Below are positions 33,520-44,810 of a DNA stretch of 64,000 nt, one piece after another. Within the stretch, counting starts at the first letter, position 1. Each line of letters begins with the position of its first letter. Origin of the DNA: Haemaphysalis longicornis (taxonomy: Eukaryota; Arthropoda; Arachnida; Ixodida; Ixodidae); the NCBI GenBank assembly GCA_013339765.2, contig CM023448.1, forward strand, positions 285,626,817 through 285,690,816, written 5' to 3'. Under the pieces are notes generated by a model. That model searched no databases. It saw only the letters and a program-made list of their open reading frames with translations, and had not been told where the DNA came from. The position numbers and the translations under genes are program-made.

Positions 33520-35651
33520 TTAAAGGCCAACTGCACTCAAAATTTCGACGTCGCGAATTCACTGTTGCTGCATAGTATGACTAAAAAGACCGCGATGTAC
33601 GAAGTATGACGCCTAAAATGTACGTAATTACGCCGCAAGAGCGACCAGCAAAAATCGACAATTTTGAAAACGAAACTGGGCAAAACGCGGCCATTACGGG
33701 CAGGCGGAAGTGACGTATCAGCCGTCGGCGCGAGCCAACGAGCGGCCAGACGGCCTGGCTTGACGGCGCGGGTTGTGCGGACCAACGTTGGTGCGGACCG
33801 GCCGACGCGGCCGGCTCGGCCAGCCAGGAGGAGAGTGTGAGCGCGCGCGTGCGGGGGTGTGCGCGCGGAAAAGCGAGGCGCGCGCGGGAGGCGCGCGGAA
33901 AAGCGAGCGCTTGTCCCGCAAGCACGATACTATCGTGCGCTCCGACAGCAGCACACCGTGTAGGCATAATGTCGCGATGACACTCGAAAAGGATGAGAAC
34001 CGTACGGTAACGAAGCCTCTTCGGAGCCGTGAAGGCCAGGCGTACCGGCGGCGCGAAATACGAGTTTCCTGGATTTTCCCGCTGCGAGGCAGGCCGATCG
34101 GGCTGGACGGCTGGCATGTCACTTCCGCTAACTGGCTGCGCGACACGCCGGTATAGTGAACTATGGCGGTGAGCGCGAACACAGGCGGCGCTGCGAAGCG
34201 CGCCTCAGTGACGTCAGCTTAGGGATTCTCGCATTGTCGTCTGCTTCACTCAGGTCGCTCTCCCTGCTGTTTCTTTGCGCTCGGTCAACGTCTGATGCTT
34301 GTCCGCACCAGAATGTGCGTGTGGGTAACTTTTTAGCATAATGATAGGCTTAAAATCGCATACACTAGCTCATGGTGTCAATTAAAGTAGTTTTTGGGTA
34401 CCGCTACGGGAGAAATATTGCCGGCCCACCCCATTCCTTGCGAAGCCGGTCCTGTGCGGAGCGCGAAGAGTCGAAGCTAGGCGTCAGCTTCTCATGTATG
34501 CATTCGAACAAAAGGAACAGCCAGCTGGCTATAACCGACAACAGCGAAAATGAAGACCAAATCAAATTCTAGGCCTTCAGGGCTGTCGGCTTTGGCAGAA
34601 GGCATCACGATTCCCGGTAATCAATGTAAGGTAAAACAGTTTTGCAACTTTGCCCGAACGCTCGAAACGCGTTTGTCACATTACTTTACGTGTCAGGCAT
34701 GAAACTTTGCCGACATGCACTATAGACTGCAAAAAACTGTAGGTTGAGTTCCAAATAAACCCAGTGTTTATATACGCTCGTGCTGATTCTATCCAGGCAT
34801 CTAACCGTATGGAGGGTTATTGAGCAAAACGAGTCACGTCTTCGTTAAATTTATAGTAACACTATATGTTTGTTAAGACCTGGAGGGATATTTCGGAACA
34901 TTTTGCACAGCCATATCTTCCCGATATTTGGATATGCGTAATAGGAAAACTGCACTCAAGAGGAGGGAGGAGGAGTAAGGGGAGGAGGGGAAAACTTTGT
35001 TTAACAATTTAAATCGATCTAGTGGCCGGGTCCTCAGTCCAGGACAAGAGAGTAAAAGTAATTTTCTTCAAATCATAGAACGCCATCCAGAGTAGAATAG
35101 GATTTGTGTCTTCGCGCCTGGAAGGGTTGAAAAGCAATAAAGAGCTACTTGGAATTCTTCGGTTTCGAGTCTTGTAATATATGCAGGTATACTATTTATT
35201 ACATTAGTTAGCGAGTATATCATGCCTTCAACACCGTAATCATGTCATCATTGTTCGAGTTGAGAGTCAGTTATGATAACGATATAATTACGATAAAAAT
35301 TCGGAGCACAAAAGCCGCCTTCGAGTACTGTTGACCCCGTTGTTTAGGGCGCGATCGCGGTGGCGTAGCACAAATCTCATTGCATTTGCAGTGTGAATAA
35401 ACAAAGCACGCTGCGGAGATGCACCTTCTTGCACGCAGCCGTAATGAACGCCAATTTGTGAAGAAGAGAAATGTATGCCATACCAAATGAAGGAAATATC
35501 CACACGACCTTTGTGAGGCTCCCAAACATCCCGAAACCTCCTAATAAGAAGTTGGTGACGGCGCAGAAAAATTAATGCGTTGGGCAGAAAAAAAAAGCAA
35601 GAAACATTAATCCGATACAAGACAACAACGAAAGAAACAGGAGAAAGCCGC

Positions 35652-35657
35652 TTTATT
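35652..35657 (-). terminator. Polyadenylation signal AATAAA
   Basis: Forty-five bases after the stop at 35702 on the minus strand. Confidence 0.45.
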
Positions 35658-35701
35658 TCCTGCTGTCGATGGGCGTGTAGAGGCCGCTGCTTGGTACGAG
35701 A

Positions 35702-35953
35702 TTAGACTGTTGAGTCTTCATAGGAGCATCTCAAAAATACTGCATGGAAGCCTACGCATTTTGAATACTTATCGAGAGCTCTGATCGCTGATCCTGCGAA
35801 TAAGCAAGAAGGACGAGTTACACAGATCTTCTGACCGATACTCTGAAGAAAGTTGTTCTCTATCTCTTCGTGTGTTGCAAACTTGTGGGGGATACGCTTC
35901 AAATTATTCAGATGCGTCAGAAGCTGGCAAAATACTGAGTCGCTAGAAATACG
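35702..35953 (-). CDS. Hypothetical 3' coding end inside element B
   Basis: A minus-strand frame open from an acceptor-like GCGTATTTCTAG at 35954 runs to TAA at 35702 with AATAAA 45 bases beyond it (35657-35652). It encodes about 83 residues, including FATHEEIENNFLQSIGQK and five cysteines, with normal rather than repetitive composition. A second strong acceptor (CTTCTTGCTTATTCGCAG) lies inside and would make a shorter terminal exon. No family is recognised. It may be a captured host exon or a remnant of the element's own gene. Confidence 0.35.
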   Translation of the reverse strand, partial: RISSDSVFCQLLTHLNNLKRIPHKFATHEEIENNFLQSIGQKICVTRPSCLFAGSAIRALDKYSKCVGFHAVFLRCSYEDSTV

Positions 35954-36306
35954 CTTTTTAACGCAGTACAGCAACGAAGCGGGCGATTTCTAGCCCAGGC
36001 ACTGTGCCCTACAAGCGGAGTGTAGCAGACGACAGCGGCGCGAATCCCTAAGCCGACGTCAGAGCCAGGGGGCGCCACTCAAAGATCTCACCGCCATAAC
36101 GCCGGCAGGTGCTTCGTCGTCTGCAAGGAGGGTATTTTGAGTGCCTGAAACTGAATAACCACGCACTGCACAGAGCTACCGGTCACGTCGCAGTAGTTCT
36201 CATGGTACTATCTACTACACATTTCGAAGGCATTTAGCCAGGGTGAAATTTAAGTGCAGTTGGCCTTTAACACGCGTTTGTTCCCTGACCCACTCCGCTC
36301 CTTCTT

Positions 36307-36370
36307 TTAATGTTACACCTTAATGTTGTCCCTTAATGTTGTCCCTTAATGTTGTCCCTTAATGTTACCC
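36307..36370. repeat. 13-bp tandem repeat TTAATGTTGTCCC, five units
   Basis: Three perfect central units are flanked by two variant ones, directly before the second SINE-B copy. Confidence 0.85.
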
Positions 36371-36384
36371 TTATGTTACACCAT

Positions 36385-36540
36385 TCTGAGGTCTGGAGGT
36401 CGTGGGTTCGGATCCCACGCGGCGGGCATTTTTTCTCCACTTTCTTTCTTTCCAAATTCGTTATCTGTTTCAATACCACATTCTCCTCTTTGTTGCTTTC
36501 CGAGGTTTTCTTGACTGCCAACCCTTATTTTCTGTCTTAT
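36385..36540 (+). repeat. tRNA-like SINE, family B, copy 2
   Basis: B-box-like GGGTTCGGATCCC near 36404, then GGCGGGCATTTTTTC and the same tail as the copy at 24918-25057, ending TTCTGTCTTAT before an AT microsatellite. Confidence 0.6.
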
Positions 36541-36597
36541 ATATATATATATAATATAGTAGTATATAATATATATATAATATATATATATATATAT
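36539..36597. repeat. (TA)n microsatellite, left
   Basis: TA repeats with a few slips, between the SINE-B tail and the palindrome. Confidence 0.85.
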
Positions 36598-36633
36598 CTG
36601 GAATCAAAACCTCACACAAAGCGCGAAAAAAAA

Positions 36634-36801
36634 GGTTAGTAGAGACAGAGACACCGAGAAGGACATTGAAAATAAAAATAAAAGTTTACTGACGTTTCAG
36701 GGAGAGGTACTCTGAAGAAAGGGAGTCGTCTCCCTGAAACGTCAGTAAACTTTTATTTTTATTTTCAATGTCCTTCTCGTGTGTCTCTGTCTCTACTAAC
36801 C
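36634..36801. repeat. Long palindrome, 72-bp arms, 23-base loop
   Basis: The left arm begins GGTTAGTAGAGACAGAGACA and the right arm is its complement over about 72 bases with one two-base difference. The arms contain GTTTACTGACGTTTCAGGG and its complement. AT microsatellites flank both sides. The GAAACGTCAGTAAA wording is the 3' part of hammerhead-bearing Penelope-like retroelement ends, so two such ends appear joined head to head. Confidence 0.85.
36706..36750 (+). ncRNA. Hammerhead ribozyme-like motif (Penelope-like element type)
   Basis: Core box CTGAAGA (36712-36718, fits CUGANGA), stem II AGGGAG/CTCCCT (36720-36725 with 36730-36735) closed by TCGT, then GAAAC (36736-36740) and GTC (36741-36743), the expected cleavage triplet. 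TACT (36708-36711) pairs with AGTA (36744-36747) as stem I. Stem III would be only AC/GT, as in the minimal type I hammerheads of Penelope-like elements, which are thought to work as dimers. One extra A at 36719 between core and stem II is unusual and may weaken the fold. No Penelope ORF is nearby. Confidence 0.55.
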
Positions 36802-36802
36802 T

Positions 36803-36809
36803 TATATAT

Positions 36810-36879
<70 letters not shown>

Positions 36880-36941
36880 ATATTTTATATATATATATAT
36901 AAAAGAGAGGAGAGAGGAGAGAGAGAGAGAGAGAGAGAGAT
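36803..36941. repeat. (TA)n then (GA)n microsatellites
   Basis: TA repeats to about 36900, then GA repeats to 36941. Confidence 0.9.
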
Positions 36942-36945
36942 GTAA

Positions 36946-37183
36946 GATTTGCGTTGCTCGCTGCGGTTAACGCGCCGGCGCTACACAGGCGATGAGGCGC
37001 GCTGTAGTGGAGGGCTCCTTAATTTTGACCACCTGGGGATCTTCAACGTGCGCCGAAATCTTGAACACAGACGTTTTCGTTTTTCGCCACCATCAGAAAC
37101 GCGGCCGTCGCGGCCTGGAATCGAACCCGCGTTCTTGGGCTCAGCAGCACAACGCCATAGCCACCGGGCCACCGCGGCGGATT
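36946..37183 (-). repeat. tRNA-derived SINE, family A, copy 3
   Basis: The minus-strand head with B box (plus-strand GGAATCGAACCC) and body (CACGTTGAAGATCCCCAGG) match the full copy at 28858-29098. Confidence 0.7.
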
Positions 37184-37751
37184 AACTTCTTTAACTTCGG
37201 TATTTCATTTGCGCGCGCACATGTGTGTTTGTGTGTGTGTGCGGAGGGGGGGCGTGTAACTGTATATGAGAGCAAATGAAATCCTATGTGGAAATTTTAT
37301 ACTTGGCTGACTTTACCGAGAATGTATGCACTCTAGTGACCGCTGTCTTTATTGTCATGACGATTGTTTCGTGGGTCTTTTTGGTGGGACACTCCGTCCG
37401 AGCCCTGGCTTTAGTGTTTTATATTTTCAATTTCAACGTCGAACCAAGCAAGCCTCTCGTCGTCACTTTAAACAAAACACAGTGCCTTGTTTTCCACCCC
37501 GCTCTGGTTCTCCAGCAACCGTCGGGAAGGTCGTGCTGCAACATGAATGTTGTTTTTTTTTAATATGATTGTTGATGAGACATAATATTTGGATTTCTGA
37601 GCCACATTAACTTGCACGGTGAGACAAGTTTAGCCCCTAGGCAACTCAAACTACGTAGGTCACGCTTAAAACACGTCTGTTTTTAAACTGCGCTGAAGGA
37701 TAGCTTCAAATAATTTAGCGTAATAAATGCCAGCAGTCATAATATCATTTC

Positions 37752-37803
37752 AGAGCCACGGCCGCTCGCTGGAAACAAGGACCTTGTTTCCATGGAGCGG
37801 CCA
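37752..37803. repeat. Palindrome with 24-bp arms
   Basis: CCACGGCCGCTCGCTGGAAA and onward is followed at once by its near-complement CCTTGTTTCCATGGAGCGGC. The right arm motif ACCTTGTTTCCAT recurs at 38484-38496 as a direct repeat. Confidence 0.65.
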
Positions 37804-38929
37804 TGTCAGAACATACACGTAAAAGAATTTTTAAACCAAAGTCGCATTGCACCCGGCTACTCAGCCGTTTTCCCAAACACCGAGCGGCCGCTGAACGGCT
37901 GCTGAAGCAGCGGCTCCACCGCAGCCGTCTCAACTCCAAGCAAACAGCAATGGTGGGAGACGCCGCATTTTCGAGATACAGGCGATCGAAAGTTGCTGAA
38001 TTGCGACGAAACTAGCACTTTCTCGAGCCACCGTGGCTGAATAAAACAGATTTTTTACTGACTTCTCGTTCGAATTTTGCCTTGACCTTTTGCGGAGCTG
38101 TAGCTGAATGTACAAAGATAATTTTACAAGTAAAATATAAAAACTGAAACATTTCGCGAAAAACGCGATTTTACATGATTACCATTTACTGACGACATTC
38201 CACGAGATCACGTTTTTAGAGATTGCAGAATCACGTTTCCGGTCACTGATAATAGTATTACTTTTCATATACGCGAGACAGGACGTTGGTTGAAGTTGCT
38301 TTCATGCGGAATGATCCCTGCAACTCCGAAGGCGCTCCGAAGCAGGATCCGGTGAGCCGTCACCGATGTGGTGTACGTGGCCGTCACCGGTGGCCGTCAC
38401 CGCCCCCGCCGAAAGTAACGGCCGCAACTTCAAACTCCGCGGTCACGCGCTCGCCCATTGCCGACGCGTGATTCGGCAGGCCGTACCTTGTTTCCATCGA
38501 GCAGGACGTGGTAGTACCATGATAACTGCTGCTCTAGTTGGGCGATAGCGCCAGCGATTTCCTATAAAAAGGGGGCGGCTCCGGCACCATGGTGCAGTTG
38601 TGCTGTCGTAACTAGCCACTTTGCTATGTGGGCTGAGCCAATGGCTGGAGTGCTCCACGGAGGAAATAGACAGGCTGGTCTCAGAAATATATGAACCGCT
38701 GCACTGTGAGCCTAATCTCCACGTGGACGTGGCCCAAGCCCCGGCATCTAGGCCCCAAAAGAGGTTTGTTCTCCTCATAGGCTCGTACGAGGAACGCCAG
38801 ATAAAGACCGCCCACTGTCGGTGCAACTTGTTCACTGATTTTGTGTCGATAGTGGTTACTCGCACCGAGTATGCGGTAGCAGGGTAGACGACAACGTTGC
38901 ATGCGTGCGCTCTAGCGACTAAGGCGCGC

Positions 38930-39620
38930 TCTCCAGGGGTGCAACTTGGCCTCCGTAGCAGCCAGCTTGGGTCTCCATCTGGCTGCACTGGCTTCCCCTA
39001 CGGCCATGTTAACACCCAAGTAGCCGTCTATGGCGTCCGTCCAGCGTGCGCCACAAAAGCTGGACGACTTGTAGTTCCACTCACCGAACCAAGATCCCTC
39101 CGATCTGTCGAGGTTTAGCTCAAAAGCGGCGAAAGCGCAAAAGCAACGTGCCATCTGCTGCTTTGGCACCGACCTGCCAACCTCTATGGGTGGGCCGAGG
39201 GTTTCTCCCAACAATACACTTGTCGTGATGTCGGTGTAGCACGTTTCCAGCCATTCCATCATTGTTTCCACTATCTCCCAGTGCCGTAGTAAGGTGTAGA
39301 GAAAGGTGCGGTCGACCTGATCGAAAGCTTTTCGGAGGTCTTGTTGGAATACCGCAATAGGCAGCACGCCATCTCCGCGGCCTCACAGACGGTCCTGATT
39401 CGACGCAGATTAGTGGTTATTGAGCGACCTTTGACGCCGCAGGTTTTATGTTCACCACACACACTTCGGAGGGCCATCTCGAGGCTTCGAGATAGGAAGT
39501 CGCCGGGCCCGGCCGGCATCATCGCAGAATTCTGCCAAGCTCTTCGCAAAGAGCTACGAGCGCACACGGAGATGGGGGAGACAGGCAGTGTACTCACCGA
39601 GCACATCTGCGGGTTTAATG
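38930..39620 (-). pseudogene. L1/Tx1-like LINE RT, frameshifted and internally deleted
   Basis: The minus strand shows, in order, CGVKGRSITTNLRRIRTVCE (frame 1), then after a frameshift near 39365 FQQDLRKAFDQVDRTFLYTL and VLLGETLGPPIEVGRSV, then a jump to YLGVNMAVGEASAARWRPKL. The segment that should hold the PLSPLLF and YADD boxes is deleted at about 39150. Not functional. Confidence 0.62.
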
Positions 39621-39692
39621 CCTGCGTTTTCGCTGAATGCCACGTGATAGCGTCACGCGACCTCTCGAACCACTGTGCGCTCTACCCACGGC

Positions 39693-39884
39693 ACGTGTAG
39701 CGGCTGTGTGCGTGCCAGTTGTTCGTCCATTTCGTCCTCGAAGAGTTTGGACTCGTGTGCAACACCGATACCAAACAACCCACACCCATCCGGGGAACGT
39801 GCATTGACCTAACGTTCACCAAGAATATAACTGCGGTGAAAACGCAGTCTGAGTGTGTCACACCGATCATACGGCGGGTCTGAA
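39693..39884 (+). pseudogene. Possible retroelement endonuclease C-terminal fragment
   Basis: The plus-strand frame contains FVHFVLEEFGLVCNTDTKQP and GTCIDLTFTKNI, with the T-P/G-T-x-I-D-L-x-F pattern seen at the end of endonuclease-like domains in retroelement proteins. Short and on the strand opposite to the RT next to it. Weak. Confidence 0.3.
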
Positions 39885-41022
39885 CGTCCTGCTGAAGGGT
39901 AATAGTAAAGAACGTGTAACAGGTACAGTGTAACGTGTGATTAACGCAAGCGGGCCGTAGTCACACGGGATAGGTGTTGTATAAAGCTTCGCTTCCCAAC
40001 CACCTCTGCAGGTTGGATTGACCCGCACTTTTCTTATTCGTAATCATCATAAATATTTTTGTGGCTATCCTTATCATCCTTATCCTTTGCGTTTTTCATG
40101 ATCTGTTTGTGTATACATGTATACCTGCGTGCCAACAGCGATTCGAGGAATGCCCTCTGTCAGGCTTGCCGCCTTTTGGTTTCTCTGCGTTTTTGTCTTT
40201 AGAATAGTCTCTATTCTGAAAAAAAAACACACACAAAAAAATAAAATCAATATAAGCATTGTGTATTTCACTTTGGTTACCGTATTATTCACATCACATT
40301 TTCTTCTTTGGCATTTTTTTCATATACATATTCAAAGCATGAGGCAAACCACCACTGATATTGTGGCACCGCTCTTTGGATGCCAAATCCAGGTCATGGG
40401 GATTACAATGTGGTGCGTACTAGAGCCACTAGATAAGGTTTCGTATTTAGTGACTCTCGAGCGTACATATCATCAGGTTAAAAAGTGACTGAACCTCAGC
40501 CCTGCTGACATGATGGACAAGTCCAATTTGACACTAATTTAGTTACGAGCGTATTGACCGAGGCGCTGTCCAAACGAGTGCAAGAATAAATACGTTTGTT
40601 TCTAGTTTACAATTTAGCATTTTGTATTTAATTAGCCTAATGAAACTTGGAAGAACTGCAGTTTTATCCTAGCAGACAAACATGGGGCTGCTCGTTCCGC
40701 AGCAATTTTTGGATGCGGCTGGCAGGGCTTAGAAGCTGCGGCATCTTGTTATTTTGTATTACAATTCCGGCTGATAGTTACTGAGAATTCAGTGATTTCC
40801 CTACACCCCCCCTAGGGGGGGTGTAGACCCCCCCTAGTTTTTCTGGACACCCCCCCTTGAAAAACATCGGAATAGCAGTCTGTTTCTTTGTGTGAATATG
40901 AGGGAACTTCGTTGCTTCCATCTGTGAATTTGACGTGCTATTCAGGATGACGTGAATCACATGACATGTTGAAGCACGCAGCAGTCCGAAACATGGGTGT
41001 TCTAGCCACGGCCACTGCACGA

Positions 41023-41972
41023 CAGTGATTTCCCTACACCCCCCCTAGGGGGTGGTGTAGACGCCCCCCCTATTTTTCTGGACACCCCCCCTGAAATGCC
41101 CAAATTTCACTCTTGTCAGTCCTTGTATGGACCTTTTTCAGTATCGATCTGCGCATGCGCGGGCTGCCCGTCCGCTACTCTTGGCAGTAGCCTCGGGCAA
41201 ATAAACAAAAGTGCGCCCCCCCGAGCGTGCTGTTTCCCCAGCCTGCGAGACGTCTTCTGCCATCTCTGCTGGCTGCCGATCACAACAGCCACCGTTGAGC
41301 GCTCGTTTTCGGCCCTCAACAGGGTTTTGTCATCAGAAAGAAGCCGTCTTCTTCCCAACCATGTGAATGAGCTGATGAGCACAACTATCGAAGGTCCGGA
41401 GGTACCCGATGCGCGAGATGCTATTGACGTTGGCCGACATGTTTTTAGTCATTTCATCGCAAAAGCGGTGCCAGTGCTACAGCAAGAAGTCTAGACGGTT
41501 GTAAATAGGTGCGGCGTTATGAAGTTCTAGTCTTCAAAAAATGCGTACTTCTCCAATTTTATTTTGGAATTTATTGCTTAGTTCTTTCATTCGCAATAAA
41601 AACGCTTTGTGTTTCTGTAAATGTATAAATGAAATTTCACGCTTTCGATATTCGAAGATTTTTTTCAGCGTCTTTATTTGGCCTAGTACCATGTGCCCGG
41701 TCTTCAGTTGCTTTTGTTTTTATGGACCCTGGATGATTTAGCGCTGCTTTCACGCTGCGTCAAGTAAGACGTGTGCAAGTTTAATTATAAGAACTGCAAA
41801 TAAATAACATATCGATTCGTCACGGGGATGAGCGTTTGGTTAACAGACGTCTATTATTTAACTAGTGGTATAAAAAACAGCTTTTCTAGTTTATGAACCC
41901 CCCCCCCCCCCCCCCCCTCTAGAGCCATTGAGACACCCCCCCTTGATTCGATGCCTGGGGAAACCCCTGACT
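41023..41972 (+). mobile_element. hAT-type DNA transposon remnant
   Basis: The left end CAGTGATTTCCCTACACC and right end CAGTCAGGGGTTTCCCC (complement) are hAT-style. A second, near-identical left end with the same C-rich hairpin lies at 40789-40860. I could not find a matching 8-bp target duplication, so the outer limits are uncertain. Long C runs (41885-41907) flank the right end. Confidence 0.5.
41096..41494 (+). pseudogene. hAT transposase, C-terminal dimerisation domain
   Basis: The frame contains LPITTATVERSFSALNRV followed by SSERSRLLPNHVNELMS, the conserved C-terminal region of hAT transposases. The catalytic part upstream is absent, so the copy cannot move by itself. Confidence 0.7.
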
Positions 41973-42046
41973 GAGATAGAACTTTTGTCAGTTATGCAGT
42001 TGTTTGAGCAACCCAGTGTCATATAGTATTTTGTTAATTGATTGAT

Positions 42047-42276
42047 TGTAGATTTTAACGCGCCGACGCAACGCAGGCGATGAGGCGCGCAGTAGTGGAG
42101 GGCTCCGGATTAATTTTGACCACCTGGGGATCTTTAACGTGCGCCGAAATCTCGTACACACGGGCGTTTTTGCTTTTCGCCTCCATCAGAAGAGCGGCCG
42201 CCGCAGCCGGGAATCGAACCCGCGACCTCGTGCTCAGCAGCGCGACGCCTTAGCCACTGAGCATCCGCGGCGGGTA
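42047..42276 (-). repeat. tRNA-derived SINE, family A, copy 4
   Basis: Complete minus-strand copy: the plus strand shows GGGAATCGAACCCGCGACC (B-box complement), CTTAGCCACTGAGC (A-box region) and the shared body, ending in (GATT)n. Confidence 0.75.
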
Positions 42277-42600
42277 TAGTATTTTCCGCGTGGAGCGAAA
42301 ACACGCCGCGCTCGCCACCGGGCGCGCTGGCGCCGCCGCGAAAACCACCCACACGGTGCGCGTCGCGCGGCAGGTATCAGCAACATGGCAGGCGGCATAC
42401 CGGCAGTACAGCGGCCCCGAAGTGGTGAGGGTAGCACGAACGACCGCTTATAACCGCTTTTTGAAATGCCACTCAAGGCACAACCTAAGTTGCTCGTGCA
42501 GGAAACGAGCTGATAATGTGGAACAAACCGCCACTGTCCGCGCCGCTAGTGAAGCCGCCGCGACGCGAAATCGTCAGCGCGGGCGTGCGCAACGCCGACG

Positions 42601-42890
42601 TGCACGAGTCGCTTGCATAAACGCGCCATGCGGTTCCCGCTTTGCAGTTATTTTCTGCAACCATACTCCAAACACAGAAGGTTGAGGATTGACAGCAAAC
42701 GGACATTCTGAATTGTTTACAACTCCGCGGTAAGGTAATTAACTGGCGTGCACGAATCGCTTGCATAAACGCGCCATGCGGTTTCCGCTTTGCAGTTATT
42801 TTCTGCAACCATACTCCAAACACAGAAGGTTGAGGATTGACAGCAAACGGACATTCTGAATTGTTTACAACTCCGCGGTAAGGTAATTAA
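42601..42890. repeat. 148-bp tandem direct duplication, two units
   Basis: Units start at 42601 and 42749 with TGCACGAGTCGC and TGCACGAATCGC and are nearly identical up to CGGTAAGGTAATTAA. Only a few substitutions separate them, so the duplication is recent. Confidence 0.9.
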
Positions 42891-43126
42891 TTAACATATT
42901 AATGACAGTTGAGGTAATGATAGGGTCGTGCTAGCGGCCAATTTCAGTAAGATTTTTTCAAACGTACGTATACATTAGACTGACAGGTACAGAGCATTTT
43001 ACACTAACTCTGGAGACAAATATTCCTATTCTAGCTGCGGGCCTGTGTCGATGGACGCAGCTTAGGTGAGAACCTGGCTATATACAGCTTCACTGTAAAA
43101 AACCCCGAGGACAGTTAAGTACTTAC

Positions 43127-43315
43127 AGAAACCGGGCGGCCGTTGTATGGCACCACCGTCGCTTCAGCGAACAGCGCCGCCCGTGGCGAACCGCTCGTCA
43201 GTGGAATGCCGGTGGCGGTCAGCGCAGCGTAGTTGTGCATGGCTTCCTGTCGTTCTGCTGCGGCGCAGCTGTCGAAGCGTAGATAACCACAAGGCCTTTT
43301 TTCAGATCGGTAAAT
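43127..43315 (-). CDS. Candidate internal exon, RRM-like (possible TRNAU1AP/SECp43 relative)
   Basis: The acceptor GCCTCTACTTTCAAG and a consensus donor TTTCT|GTAAGT bracket 189 bases, exactly 63 codons in phase 0 to 0. The translation (IYRSEKRPCGYLRFDSCAAA, then ERQEAMHNY, then GIPLTSGSPRAALFAEATV) has the strand-helix-strand feel of the second half of an RNA-recognition motif. The order RNP1-like, AAERxxAM, IPxTxxxPRxxxxxEAT resembles the first RRM of the tRNA-selenocysteine-associated protein. The RNP1 box is two residues short, so the match is tentative. I could not find neighbouring exons. The exon itself is better supported than its name. Confidence 0.45.
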
Positions 43316-44810
43316 CTTGAAAGTAGAGGCGACCTTTACGAGGCATGTAATGCGTGTGATTTACGCCCATTCTCAGTAATTACAAGTAGCAGACGACGCT
43401 CAATACGCCAAGCTGGAAGTCAAGCTGGAATTTCAACTCCGTTCCTTCGTGCAAATTTGTCATGCCTGCATGCAGTTTGTCGCATCAAGGAATATATTGC
43501 AGCTAAATGCTCCTACAAAGCAGGCGTGTGCAGCCGATCCAGGATTGCTGCGGCGCTGGCCTTTGGTCGTTGATGACGAAACGGCGTCGCGCACAAGCGA
43601 GAGACAAAGTGGAAAAGGGGGGTGGGGGGGTGCCTTCTAAGATTTACACCAAAAACAGAAATCGGGATGGACGACGCTCCGTCACTTCATTAACTTTGGT
43701 AGAAACGTGTTTAATTTCACAGAAATATGCTTACTACAGTCATCGGTAATCGTTTACAGAATAAATACCGCATGATCGTAGAACGTTATTGCTTGTCATG
43801 GAAAAGCATTGCTTTATAAGACATGCAGTGGTTGCTGGCTAGTTGGTAAATGGTATTTCAAAAAAACAATTCCTGCGTGGGTGAATGATGAGAGACAGGA
43901 GGGTGCCAAAAACTTGCCTTCAGTTTCACAACTGAATGCTGCAGTCGAGTTTTACAAGATGCCACCTACGCTTGAAAAATCATGCACTCCTCCGTCTAAC
44001 GAGGATGATGGTTTATCGCAAAGCTTTCTCGTGTGGGTTTCCTTGGTTGCCTTCTGGATTTAAACTTTGACTAGTTGAGCTTTGAATTTGAGCAGCACGC
44101 TGTTTGGACTTTTCATCGCAGCGTCTTTTACTTTGTCCCTTTCCCATTTTCTTTCACACGAAGAAAGCTTCGCGTTCAACCATCGTCGTCGTTAGATGGA
44201 TGGCTGGGTGATTTTGGTGTTTGATTTTGCACTCCCATGCACCCTCTCCAAATCCTAACTGCTTCCAGCGTGTCGGAAATGCGTTTGTGCTGGAGGACTC
44301 GGGCTGATGCACCCCTATATTTTTAGGCAACCAGTCGCGTTTTTTTGGTTTCTTCACAAGGCATTACATGATTTTTTTAGGTACTCGGCAAACAATACTT
44401 AAGCATTAAAAAACATAGGCTGACGTTAACAATGCCACATTTTTTAACTACCGGTGCCAGTCTTTATTCCACGCAGGTGGTAAAATGGGAAGGGGAGAGG
44501 GGTTGGTTTGTAGCTTGGGCTGGATTGGGTGGTTGAATAACTTCGGCTCTTTGTAAAATGACCGCTACAAACGCAGGAGTTCCGCTTCAGCTTTCAGGCT
44601 CCCATGCTGTCACTCACGAAAACCGAAGGCACAAAGCTCACGGTTACAGAAAAAAAGTGTAAACCGCCGCGTCGTTTCCACGCCCACATGGTAATCGATC
44701 TCGCACGTAAGTGCCTTTCTTTTCAAAGCACACGTATCGAGGTATATCGTTAAGGCTGGCGTGGAAACCGTAGTCATTGAAACCAGTGAAGATAATTTGA
44801 AGTGGTAGAC

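Larger units (their letters stand above)
33524..36266. mobile_element. TTAA-flanked element B (2.74 kb)
   Basis: Inverted ends AGGCCAACTGCACTCAAAAT and AGGCCAACTGCACTTAAAT (complement of the right end) are bounded by TTAA at 33520-33523 and 36267-36270. The left TTAA is the same one that bounds MITE A. Subterminal segments near 34160 and 36100 are also related in inverted orientation (shared GGCGGTGAG and CTTAGGGATTC). I find no piggyBac transposase inside. A minus-strand frame with a poly(A) signal occurs at 35702-35953. Confidence 0.7.

Noticed and set aside
42290..42685. 131-codon Arg/Ala-rich frame
   Set aside because: It runs across a GC-rich repeat and into the 148-bp tandem duplication; no domain and no splice support.
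43809..44063. Plus-strand frame of about 84 codons, considered as an early nanos exon
   Set aside because: No acceptor and donor pair, no recognisable Nanos N-terminal motif, and it ends in a hydrophobic run to a stop.
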